From: Paludibacter sp.
Lineage (GTDB): Bacteria > Bacteroidota > Bacteroidia > Bacteroidales > Paludibacteraceae
Assembly: GCA_010365115.1 (NCBI GenBank)
Contig: JAAFGX010000005.1
Location: forward strand, 29,301 to 93,300
Length of the DNA: 64,000 nt
Direction: 5' to 3'
Shown piece after piece: positions 37,538-45,195 of the stretch (position 1 is its first letter; the number at the start of each line of letters is the position of its first letter). A program made the position numbers and the translations under genes. Under the pieces are notes generated by a model. It was not told where the DNA came from, searched no databases, and worked only from the letters and a program-made list of their open reading frames with translations.

Positions 37538-37807
37538 ATGGCAGCAAACAACGGAGATATCAGATACTTGACTCCACCATCAGTTGATGTAAAAAAGAAA
37601 AAATACTGTCGTTTCAAAAAAAGCGGTATTCGTTTCATCGATTACAAAGATCCTGAATTTTTGAAAAAATTCTTAAATGAACAAGGAAAAATTCTTCCAC
37701 GTCGCCTTACAGGTACATCGTTGAAATTTCAACGTAAAGTAGCTCAGGCAGTGAAAAGATCACGCCACATTGCGTTGCTTCCTTATGTAACGGACATGAT
37801 GAAATAA
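37538..37807 (+). CDS. rpsR: 30S ribosomal protein bS18
   Basis: 89-aa small-subunit protein forming a heterodimer with bS6. It has the [22 protein letters not shown] and [29 protein letters not shown] segments diagnostic of bS18. It starts 4 bp after rpsF. Confidence 0.97.
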   Translation: MAANNGDIRYLTPPSVDVKKKKYCRFKKSGIRFIDYKDPEFLKKFLNEQGKILPRRLTGTSLKFQRKVAQAVKRSRHIALLPYVTDMMK

Positions 37808-37813
37808 TAAACA

Positions 37814-37819
37814 AGGAGG
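37814..37819 (+). promoter_or_regulatory. Perfect Shine-Dalgarno AGGAGG before rplI
   Basis: AGGAGG, 7 nt from the rplI ATG. This is a full-strength SD in a phylum where SD sites are generally depleted. Confidence 0.75.
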
Positions 37820-37826
37820 AAAAAGT

Positions 37827-38270
37827 ATGGAAATTATATTAAAAGAAGATGTAATCAACTTAGGTTACAAAGGCGATATCCTTAAAGTGAAGGACGGTTA
37901 CGGACGTAACTTTCTGATTCCAACAAGAAAAGCAATTTTAGCTACAACATCAGCTAAAAAAATGTTGGCAGAAGATTTAAAACAACGTGCTCATAAACTA
38001 GAACGTCTTAGAAACGAAAGCCAGGATTTGGCTGACAAATTAAAAGACATCGTTTTAACTGTAGGTGCAAAAACGAGTACTACAGGTAAGATATTTGGTG
38101 CAGTTGGTCCTATTCAAATTGCAGATGCATTTGAAAAAGCTGGATTTACAGTTGATCGTAAAGTGATTCTATTAAAAGAAGCCGTTAAAGAAATTGGTTC
38201 ATATAAAGCTATTTTGAAACTACACAAAGAAGTAACTATTGAAGTGGCTTTTGAAGTGGTTGCCGAATAA
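37827..38270 (+). CDS. rplI: 50S ribosomal protein bL9
   Basis: 147-aa large-subunit protein at the L1-stalk base. It has the two-domain bL9 layout: N-terminal MEIILKEDVINLGYKGDILKVKDGYGRNFLIP, a central helix, and a C-terminal domain with TGKIFGAVGPIQIADAF. It is the last gene of the operon, followed by a hairpin terminator. Confidence 0.97.
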   Translation: MEIILKEDVINLGYKGDILKVKDGYGRNFLIPTRKAILATTSAKKMLAEDLKQRAHKLERLRNESQDLADKLKDIVLTVGAKTSTTGKIFGAVGPIQIADAFEKAGFTVDRKVILLKEAVKEIGSYKAILKLHKEVTIEVAFEVVAE

Positions 38271-38296
38271 GTTTTCAGTTCAAAATCAAGTTAAAG

Positions 38297-38328
38297 CCGA
38301 TATGCATTTTGTATATCGGTTTTTTTTA
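38297..38328 (+). terminator. Terminator of the rpsF operon
   Basis: A 7-bp stem (ccgatat / atatcgg) with a 9-nt loop followed by a run of T. Confidence 0.75.
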
Positions 38329-38402
38329 TTTCAAAATATAACTTTATTGAATGAAGTTTGTTTTAAACATATTGGAACTAAAATCAATTAAAATAAAAAA
38401 TT

Positions 38403-39482
38403 ATGAGTAAAATTTCAGATGTAGTTAAACCGGGTGTTGTTACAGGAAAAGATCTGCAGTATGTTTTTAAAGTGGCCAAAGAGAATGGATTTGCCATTCC
38501 GGCAGTAAATGTGGTTGGGTCATCAACAGTAAATGCTGTAATGGAAGCAGCAAAAAATGCGAATGCACCAATAATGATTCAGTTTTCGAATGGTGGTGCT
38601 GCATTTAATGCTGGTAAAGGATTAAAAATGGAAGGACAACAGGCTGCCGTTTTAGGTGCAATTGCCGGAGCAAAACACATTCATATTCTTTCAGAAGCGT
38701 ATGGAGTTCGTGTAGTTTTACATACCGATCATGCAGCTAAAAAATTACTTCCATGGATTGACGGATTGCTGGATGCTGGGGAAAAACACTTTGCTCAATA
38801 TGGGAAACCACTTTTCAGTTCACATATGCTCGACCTTTCAGAAGAACCGATTGAAGAAAATATTGCCATTTGCAAAAAATACCTTGAACGAATGAGCAAA
38901 ATAGGTATGACACTTGAGATTGAACTTGGAATTACCGGCGGAGAAGAAGATGGAGTTGATAACAGCGGAGTTGATAACAGCTTGCTTTACTCACAACCAT
39001 CAGATGTTTTGTATGCCTATCAGGAATTGAGTAAAATTTCACCAAACTTTACTATTGCTGCTTCCTTTGGAAATGTGCATGGAGTTTACAAACCAGGGAA
39101 TGTGAAACTTATGCCGATTATTCTTAAGAATTCTCAGGTTTATATTAAAGAAAAATTAGGATTGAAAGAAGATCATCCTGTTAACTTCGTATTTCATGGT
39201 GGATCAGGTTCGACTCACGAGGAAATTCGGGAAGCAATAGGTTATGGTGTTATAAAAATGAATATCGATACAGATACACAATGGGCTTATTGGGATGGAA
39301 TTCGTGCTTTCGAAACTGCAAACCGTGGTTACTTGCAAGGTCAGATTGGAAATCCTGATGGAGCAGAAAAACCAAATAAAAAATACTATGATCCACGCGT
39401 TTGGTTACGTAAAGGTGAAGAGTCATTAATTGCTCGATTGAAAGTAGCATTTGAAGATTTGAATGCAATTGATAGTTTATAG
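38403..39482 (+). CDS. fbaA: Fructose-bisphosphate aldolase, class II
   Basis: 359-aa zinc-dependent glycolytic/gluconeogenic aldolase of the E. coli FbaA type. Zinc and substrate residues are visible in VVLHTDHAAKKLLPW (~residues 104-118), LEIELGITGGEEDGVDNS (~176-193), FGNVHGVYKPGNV and VFHGGSGSTHEEI. Length is normal for class IIA. Confidence 0.96.
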   Translation: MSKISDVVKPGVVTGKDLQYVFKVAKENGFAIPAVNVVGSSTVNAVMEAAKNANAPIMIQFSNGGAAFNAGKGLKMEGQQAAVLGAIAGAKHIHILSEAYGVRVVLHTDHAAKKLLPWIDGLLDAGEKHFAQYGKPLFSSHMLDLSEEPIEENIAICKKYLERMSKIGMTLEIELGITGGEEDGVDNSGVDNSLLYSQPSDVLYAYQELSKISPNFTIAASFGNVHGVYKPGNVKLMPIILKNSQVYIKEKLGLKEDHPVNFVFHGGSGSTHEEIREAIGYGVIKMNIDTDTQWAYWDGIRAFETANRGYLQGQIGNPDGAEKPNKKYYDPRVWLRKGEESLIARLKVAFEDLNAIDSL

Positions 39483-39499
39483 ATAAGACTCTCATATTA

Positions 39500-39551
39500 A
39501 AGCAGATTTTAAGATTTTTGCACTTTACACTGCACATCTTAAAATCTGCTT
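39500..39551. terminator. Stem-loop downstream of fbaA
   Basis: A perfect 16-bp inverted repeat (aagcagattttaagat and complement) with a 20-nt loop. No strong T-run follows, but it stands between fbaA and a convergent gene remnant. Confidence 0.55.
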
Positions 39552-39673
39552 CTGTATTTAATATAAGTGTAAGAAAATTTTATTGCGATCAAATACTAAA
39601 AATAGACCTGATTCCTTATGATAGCATACTCTCACTATATATTTTTCAATAATGAAAATTATATTTTTAATTA

Positions 39674-40030
39674 TTAGAAATGCAACATTGCTCCTACTGA
39701 AACAGCTTGAATAATAGGACCTTTTTGTGATTGGAACATACTTAATGGAGAGTGTTTTGCGTATAAACCCCACGAATTATATCCAATTTGAGCTATATAG
39801 TCGAGTGACACTGGAGCAATATTAAGTCCCTTAGATTCCACAGTATTTATATTAACACCATTCGAGTCTTTGTACTTCATGCGAGTGGAAGCAAAAGTAT
39901 TGACACTTCCCACTACACCACCAGACATAAAAAACCTATGATTTCTGCCAAAGTAAGGTTGCCATTCGAGCATTAAAGGAACAGTAAGCCCAAACGTACG
40001 TAAACGCGTCTTCGAAGTCTTTTTTCGATT
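39674..40030 (-). pseudogene. Truncated outer-membrane beta-barrel protein
   Basis: The frame is open from a TAG at 40031-40033 down to the stop at 39674. It ends in ...IIQAVSVGAMLHF, a typical outer-membrane barrel C-terminus (alternating residues, terminal Phe), with another strand-like piece in LTVPLMLEWQPYFGRNHRFFMSGG. Only about 119 codons remain, there is no signal peptide, and the first in-frame Met (39973) is already inside a barrel strand. The N-terminal half is missing. A MITE lies just upstream near what looks like its old promoter. It is probably a dead gene. Confidence 0.65.
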
Positions 40031-40097
40031 CTATGTAAATTAAAGTTTTTTTTCCGGTAGTTGCACTTCGTTAAATATTATAAGTCGATAGAGGTCG

Positions 40098-40324
40098 GAT
40101 TTGCGGTAACTACTCAGCACCCCTCTATTTTGTCATCTGAATATATAGTATGCTGATAATCAAATAATAGTATCTGGTCAATACAAGCGCTTGTGAGCTT
40201 AGAAAAAGCAGGAATTATGCTCTTTTTGAGATTTTGTTCTATTTCTATCATTTATTGAATAAGCAATCTACTGTATGTCAAAATATTATAAAACAACAGG
40301 GATGCTGAGTAGTTACGATTTGCG
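40098..40324. mobile_element. IS66-type MITE with 8-bp target duplication
   Basis: The element body, 40106-40316 (211 bp), starts GTAACTACTCAGCACCCCT and ends with the inverse of GTAACTACTCAGCATCCCT, a 19-bp terminal inverted repeat with one mismatch. It is flanked on both sides by the direct repeat GATTTGCG (40098-40105 and 40317-40324). GTAA termini and 8-bp duplications are the family signature of IS66 elements. No transposase ORF is present, so it is non-autonomous. A minus-strand TATATTTG box (40327-40334) lies directly beside the insertion, pointing toward the truncated barrel gene. Confidence 0.85.
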
Positions 40325-40471
40325 AGGCAAATATAAAAAAAATAGAAATTGGTTTACCGTTTGCCACAACCTGTTTCACCTTTTTGGCACCAAGTTTATC
40401 TTTGGAAGTACGGAATATAACATCTAAAATAAAAAAAATACTAATAGATTGATTTCAAGCACAATAAAATC
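40325..40471. other. Short decayed region between the MITE and the CrtW-like gene
   Basis: Contains the minus-strand -7-like box and an open minus-strand frame reading DVIFRTSKDKLGAKKVKQVV without a start codon. It may be a leftover coding fragment. I do not recognise it. Confidence 0.35.
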
Positions 40472-41158
40472 CTAATTATTAGTTTTCGATTCCTTTCTTC
40501 TATAGAGTTGCCACCAAGGCGTTGAAGGTGAAGCGTGATGTTCGGAGTGATAACCAAAAAAATAACAGGAAATAAAAGCCCATAAATGATTTCGGTTTTG
40601 GGACCGTGAATTGTGCGGGAGCATATCAGCGGTATGCGGCAAGCGATGAGGCAAAAACGTGCCAAAATAGAAAAGCTGGAAGGTGGAAAAAAAGGCTGGA
40701 ACTATCCATAAAACTATCAATTGCAATTCAGAGAAAAAAAAAAGTCCCACATTGAAAATAACTGCCATGATAATAATTTGCCACAAAGTAAGATATTGCT
40801 TCATAAATGAAAACCACCAAAAAATAAAATTTTGATTTCCAGTATAATAATCAGGGTCTTTATCAGTAGCAGGCCATGCATGATGGAAATGATGCTTTTT
40901 GATCAACTTTGGATACCACATCCCCGCATATAGTAAAGTGGACAAAAATCCCAACGTGGAATTCAGAACTCGACTGCGCGACACAGTGCCGTGCATAGCA
41001 TCATGAGCTGTAATAAACAAGCCCGTAAATAGCCAACTTTGCAATAGTATATGTAACCAGAAACTTATTTCAGTGGGATTGACTGCCTGAAAAAGAAGGA
41101 TATATAATAAATGGGCAGCCCATGAAAGTATAATTAGAATGGCTATAAATGTACCCAT
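40472..41158 (-). CDS. crtW: CrtW-like beta-carotene ketolase / fatty-acid-desaturase superfamily protein
   Basis: 228-aa integral-membrane di-iron enzyme. Three His boxes match CrtW: AHDAMHG (~residues 50-56), KKHHFHHAWPATDKDPDY (~87-104) and YHSEHHASPSTPWWQL (~203-218). It also has the WxxYAGMWYP-type loop. CrtW ketolases use O2 to put keto groups on beta-carotene, giving canthaxanthin or echinenone. No other crt genes are in the window, so the substrate may be a carotenoid made elsewhere or another lipid. A general desaturase/hydroxylase is the alternative. Confidence 0.75.
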   Translation of the reverse strand: MGTFIAILIILSWAAHLLYILLFQAVNPTEISFWLHILLQSWLFTGLFITAHDAMHGTVSRSRVLNSTLGFLSTLLYAGMWYPKLIKKHHFHHAWPATDKDPDYYTGNQNFIFWWFSFMKQYLTLWQIIIMAVIFNVGLFFFSELQLIVLWIVPAFFSTFQLFYFGTFLPHRLPHTADMLPHNSRSQNRNHLWAFISCYFFGYHSEHHASPSTPWWQLYRRKESKTNN

Positions 41159-41205
41159 AACTTGTTTTTTTTTGCTTGTTAAGAAGTTTTTTGTTTAATT
41201 TATTG

Positions 41206-41213
41206 CAAATATA
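41206..41213 (-). promoter_or_regulatory. -7 promoter box of the CrtW-like gene
   Basis: TATATTTG on the minus strand, 48 nt upstream of the start codon. Confidence 0.55.
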
Positions 41214-41339
41214 CAGTTAATTTTTGGTTGAGAAATTAGTGAGCAATAGTTTAAGATGTATTGTTGGAGATTTAAATTAAAAAAACACGGTTATTCCTTA
41301 AAGATACAAAAGGAATAATAGATAATAAATCAGCAAATT

Positions 41340-41495
41340 ATGTTTAAAACCAATCAGTATTTCGATGGTAAAGTTGTTTCCATCGGATTGGAATCAAAGG
41401 CTCGTACAGGGTCACTTTACAAAGCTATTTTTCGTTTCTGGATTATCCAAAGGAAAAAGCGCAAACATTGCTTCCAATGTGAACATTTCTTTTAA
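41340..41495 (+). pseudogene. Remnant of a PpnP (YaiE/DUF1255) gene
   Basis: A 51-codon ORF absent from the ORF track. Its first ~18 residues (MFKTNQYFDGKVVSIGLE) match the conserved N-terminus of pyrimidine/purine nucleoside phosphorylase PpnP (~95 aa). The rest (YKAIFRFWIIQRKKRKHC) does not look like the family. The cupin core is therefore lost and the gene appears truncated or rearranged. Recognition is from memory of the family start only. Confidence 0.45.
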
Positions 41496-41646
41496 GTCCA
41501 TCTCTATCACACTCTTTTACTCAACAAAATAGAGTTTATTTCCTCTTTTTGTTGCTCTTCCTGGAATTTTAATCTCAGCTACAATGGTATTATATTAACA
41601 TTTAACAATTGAATATATCCACTATCCATTAACAGTTAATCATTAC
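41496..41646. other. Intergenic sequence between the ppnP remnant and uvrB
   Basis: No convincing gene. A short minus-strand frame (MDLKEMFTLEAMFALFPLDN..., about 29 codons from ~41505) overlaps the ppnP remnant and is probably fortuitous or another fragment. Confidence 0.35.
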
Positions 41647-43653
41647 TCACAGATACTTTGCTTTAAACAAATCTTCAAGTTTCATCAGTTCATCGCGCAA
41701 TTGAGCAGCTTCTAAAAATTCAAGTTTTTTGGCAGCATCTTGCATTGCTTTCTTCGTTTTAGCAATTGCTTTTTCCAAAGCAGATTTTGTCATGTATTGT
41801 ACAACAGGGTCAGCAGCAATACTCTTCGAGAAATCAGGTTCAATATATGCATTGGGCTCTAGTTTAGCAAATGAATTTCGTTCGCCTTTCAAAATTGCAG
41901 TTGGCGTAATACCATGAGCTTCGTTATAAGCCAATTGCTTCTCTCTTCTTCGATTTGTTTCCGAAATTGTTTTTGCCATGCTGTCAGTCATTTTATCAGC
42001 ATACATGATCACACGTCCATTCAAATTACGAGCAGCACGTCCTGCTGTTTGCGTAAGCGAACGATGTGATCGCAAAAAACCTTCTTTATCAGCATCTAAA
42101 ATGGCAACTAGCGAAACTTCGGGCAAATCCAATCCTTCACGGAGCAAATTTACGCCAATCAGCACATCGTAAACTCCACGACGTAAATCTTCCATAATGA
42201 TGACACGATCTAACGTATCCACATCGGAGTGAATATAATTGCATCGCACACCCATTTTGCCCAAATAATCTGTCAGTTCCTCTGCCATTCGTTTAGTAAG
42301 TGTTGTAACAAGTGTACGTTCATTTTTTTCGGTGCGCAATGTTATTTCTTCCAACAAATCATCAATCTGATTTAAACTTGGACGAACATCAATAATCGGA
42401 TCGAGCAACCCGGTTGGGCGTATCAGTTGATCGACCACAACGCCCTCACTTTTAGCCAATTCGTAATCGGCCGGAGTAGCACTAACGTAAATTGTTTGTG
42501 GTGCAAGTTCTTCAAATTCTTCGAATTTCAAAGGTCGGTTATCTTTTGCAGAAGGCAAACGAAAACCATAATCAACCAAATTTTGTTTGCGAGCAGCATC
42601 GCCTCCAAACATAGCGCGAATTTGAGATATCGAAACGTGACTTTCATCGATAACCATCAAAAAATCTTTAGGAAAATAATCGAGCAAACAAAAAGGACGG
42701 CTACCGGCGGATCGACCATCAAAGTAGCGCGAATAATTCTCAATTCCAGAACAATAGCCTAATTCTTTAATCATTTCCAAATCGTAATTCACCCGTTCGT
42801 AAATTCGTTTGGCTTCGTATGGTTTACCAATGGAGCGAAAATAATCGACTTGTCGGGCTAAATCCACTTCAATGAGTTGGATAGCATTTGCAATTGCTTC
42901 TTTTGTTGTTACAAAAATACTGGCCGGATAGATTTTATAAGCTTCTACCGTTTCTATAACATGATATGTCAATGGATCAACAGTCTGAATCTCTTCGATT
43001 TCGTCTCCCCAAAAAACTACCCGAAGTACAAAATCGGCATACGCCAGAAAAATATCCACCGTATCGCCTTTTACCCGAAAGTTTCCACGATTCAATTCAA
43101 TTTCATTCCGTGTATATAAACTATCCACCAAGGTTCGTAAAAAAATATTGCGAACCACTTTCTGACCACGAAAAATTTCAATCACATTACTGTTAAAATC
43201 GTCTGGATTTCCCATTCCATAAATGCACGAAACCGACGAAACGACTAACACATCCCTCCTACCCGACAATAATGCGGATGTAGTGGCAAGCCTCAGCTTC
43301 TCAATTTCCTGATTAATGGATAAATCTTTTTCGATATATATGTCTGAAACAGGAAGATAGGCTTCGGGTTGATAATAATCGTAATAAGAAACGAAGTATT
43401 CAACCGAATTTTCAGGGAAAAAGTTTTTAAACTCACTATATAATTGAGCTGCCAGCGTTTTATTATGACTTAACACCAAAGTCGGTCGTTGTACTTGTTG
43501 AACAACATTTGCAATTGTGAATGTTTTTCCTGAACCAGTAACTCCTAGTAAGGTTTGAAAAGGAATTTGCGTGTTCAAACCTTCCACTAATTTCTTTATA
43601 GCTTCAGGTTGATCACCGGTTGGACGGTATGGAGATGTAAGTTTAAAAGCCAT
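41647..43653 (-). CDS. uvrB: Excinuclease ABC subunit B
   Basis: 668-aa damage-verification helicase of nucleotide excision repair. Walker A GVTGSGKT (~residues 38-45), the beta-hairpin region [12 protein letters not shown], helicase motifs DESHVSISQ and QTAGRAARN, and the C-terminal UVR motif ([19 protein letters not shown]) that binds UvrC are all present. Full length. uvrA and uvrC are not in the window. Confidence 0.97.
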   Translation of the reverse strand: MAFKLTSPYRPTGDQPEAIKKLVEGLNTQIPFQTLLGVTGSGKTFTIANVVQQVQRPTLVLSHNKTLAAQLYSEFKNFFPENSVEYFVSYYDYYQPEAYLPVSDIYIEKDLSINQEIEKLRLATTSALLSGRRDVLVVSSVSCIYGMGNPDDFNSNVIEIFRGQKVVRNIFLRTLVDSLYTRNEIELNRGNFRVKGDTVDIFLAYADFVLRVVFWGDEIEEIQTVDPLTYHVIETVEAYKIYPASIFVTTKEAIANAIQLIEVDLARQVDYFRSIGKPYEAKRIYERVNYDLEMIKELGYCSGIENYSRYFDGRSAGSRPFCLLDYFPKDFLMVIDESHVSISQIRAMFGGDAARKQNLVDYGFRLPSAKDNRPLKFEEFEELAPQTIYVSATPADYELAKSEGVVVDQLIRPTGLLDPIIDVRPSLNQIDDLLEEITLRTEKNERTLVTTLTKRMAEELTDYLGKMGVRCNYIHSDVDTLDRVIIMEDLRRGVYDVLIGVNLLREGLDLPEVSLVAILDADKEGFLRSHRSLTQTAGRAARNLNGRVIMYADKMTDSMAKTISETNRRREKQLAYNEAHGITPTAILKGERNSFAKLEPNAYIEPDFSKSIAADPVVQYMTKSALEKAIAKTKKAMQDAAKKLEFLEAAQLRDELMKLEDLFKAKYL

Positions 43654-43765
43654 GTAATTATAATCAACTGAAAAGCTGAGAGATGAATATGTTCTTTCTA
43701 ATAATTAGCATTATTATCAATGCTAAAATGAGAATCTAAATATTTTATTATTAACAAATAAGATA

Positions 43766-43954
43766 TTAGTCTTCTAATGGCATTATAATCCACATAACTA
43801 TATACAATATTATTCCAGGAAAACCGGCTGAAAAAATTGTAAGCAATGCATAAAGAACTCTTACAAGGGTAATATCCCAACCAAAATATTCGGCTATTCC
43901 GGCACAAACGCCTGCTAATTGCTGATTTCTAGAACGTTTAAGTTTTTTGTTCAT
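43766..43954 (-). CDS. PspC-domain protein
   Basis: 62-aa protein made of a single PspC domain: KLKRSRNQQLAGVCAGIAEYFGWDITLVRVLYALL then one transmembrane segment (GFPGIILYIVMWIIMP). Stand-alone PspC proteins are small inner-membrane proteins linked to envelope stress. There is no pspA or other psp gene nearby. The overlapping 69-aa track ORF is a shadow. Confidence 0.88.
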   Translation of the reverse strand: MNKKLKRSRNQQLAGVCAGIAEYFGWDITLVRVLYALLTIFSAGFPGIILYIVMWIIMPLED

Positions 43955-44335
43955 AACTGAATTGTTTTATGAATTAATAATTAAACAAAGTAACAAAAAA
44001 AAAGTTGAAAAAAAGAATGAATATGCTGTATTGAAATTAAAAACAATTGAAGTCGACTTGAATTTTCAGTATTTTATTTATTAACAATGCAAAAATATAT
44101 TTCAATTCTTATCGTAATCTTTGCTAGTACTTTCTACTCCATGAAAAGAGTGTTCTTATTGCTTTGTAACATTAAAAAAATCTCTTTTTTAAAATTTTGT
44201 GCTTACATTTAAAGGTCATTTTGGTTTCAATAATCACAAAATCAATATTTCGAAAGTACTAAAATACAAATAATGAACAATTCTAATTTACAAACCGTTT
44301 TATATAAAAGAATTTATTATGAATAAATACTTATT
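43955..44335. other. Intergenic region between PspC and the deacetylase-like gene
   Basis: 381 bp, AT-rich. A 41-codon plus-strand ORF (44087-44212, MQKYISILIVIFAS...) begins like a signal peptide but has no mature domain or conserved feature. No promoter consensus stands out. Confidence 0.4.
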
Positions 44336-45190
44336 ATGAAAGAAAATCTTCGCTCGATGCATTTCATAAGTTTAATTGTCCTACCACTAATATTGAATTT
44401 CCTCTTTAATTCTTGCAGTGATGAATTATCTGTAAAATATTCAAATTTACCGGTAATAATTATAAAAGCGGATGATTTAATGGACACTACTCCAAATTGG
44501 AATAGGTTTATTAAAGTTGTTATCGATAATCAAATTTGTGCAGGAATAGGAGTTATATCCAAACAACTTTCATCAAATAAATCCATTTCAGAAATAAGAC
44601 GAATAGCAAAGATTAAACAAAACAACAATTTTTCGGTGATTGAGTTTTGGAATCATGGTTACGATCATTCAAAAAATGGAATTGAAACAGAATTTTACGG
44701 TACTGATTTTGAATATCAATTAAGTCACATTCAGAAATCACAAGATTTTTTTATCGATTCATTGCAATGCATTTCACATAGTTTCGGAGCTCCATTCAAC
44801 AAAACCAATTCAACAACTGACTCTGCATTAAAAAGATACCCAGATATAAATGTATGGATGTGCTATCAAAAAAATGAAAAGGAGAATGCGAATAAATACT
44901 GGAAAGACCCAAAAAAGAAAGCAATACATTCCCTTGATCGTAATTTAATTTTAGATGTAGATTATCTGTTTTTAAAAGATTTTTCCATGGACGTTATAAA
45001 AAAGAATTTTAATGAAGACAAAAAGAAGCAATATATTCTCATTCAAATTCATCCTCAACTTTGGGACAATAAAAGTTTTGATAACTTTAGGAAATTAATA
45101 AGATTTTACAAAGATCAAAAACGTGGAGTATTTATGACTCCATATCAATATTATCAATTTTTGCATACGAAAAAGAGTAATCCTGATTAG
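44336..45190 (+). CDS. Polysaccharide-deacetylase-like lipoprotein
   Basis: 284 aa with a lipoprotein signal (LPLILNFLFNSC, Cys near residue 27). The mature part shows a NodB/DUF2334-like pattern: IIIKADDLMDTTPNW (metal-binding Asp pair), FWNHGYDHS (His ligand region), SHSFGAPFNKTN, and a late ILIQIHPQLWD. It may deacetylate a glycan in the periplasm or outer membrane, but the motifs are only partly canonical and the substrate is unknown. It converges on malQ with a 5-bp gap. Confidence 0.65.
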   Translation: MKENLRSMHFISLIVLPLILNFLFNSCSDELSVKYSNLPVIIIKADDLMDTTPNWNRFIKVVIDNQICAGIGVISKQLSSNKSISEIRRIAKIKQNNNFSVIEFWNHGYDHSKNGIETEFYGTDFEYQLSHIQKSQDFFIDSLQCISHSFGAPFNKTNSTTDSALKRYPDINVWMCYQKNEKENANKYWKDPKKKAIHSLDRNLILDVDYLFLKDFSMDVIKKNFNEDKKKQYILIQIHPQLWDNKSFDNFRKLIRFYKDQKRGVFMTPYQYYQFLHTKKSNPD

Positions 45191-45195
45191 AAATA

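Noticed and set aside
38951-38980. Direct repeat of 15 bp (GVDNS twice) in fbaA suggesting a duplication
   Set aside because: E. coli FbaA has the same length in this region (GVDNSHMDAS), so the repeat reflects similar residues, not an insertion.
40325-40440. Minus-strand open frame DVIFRTSKDKLG... as a gene
   Set aside because: No start codon and no recognisable family; it may be a fragment or chance.
44087-44212. 41-codon ORF with a signal-like start
   Set aside because: No mature domain, promoter or conservation evidence; reported only as part of the intergenic region.
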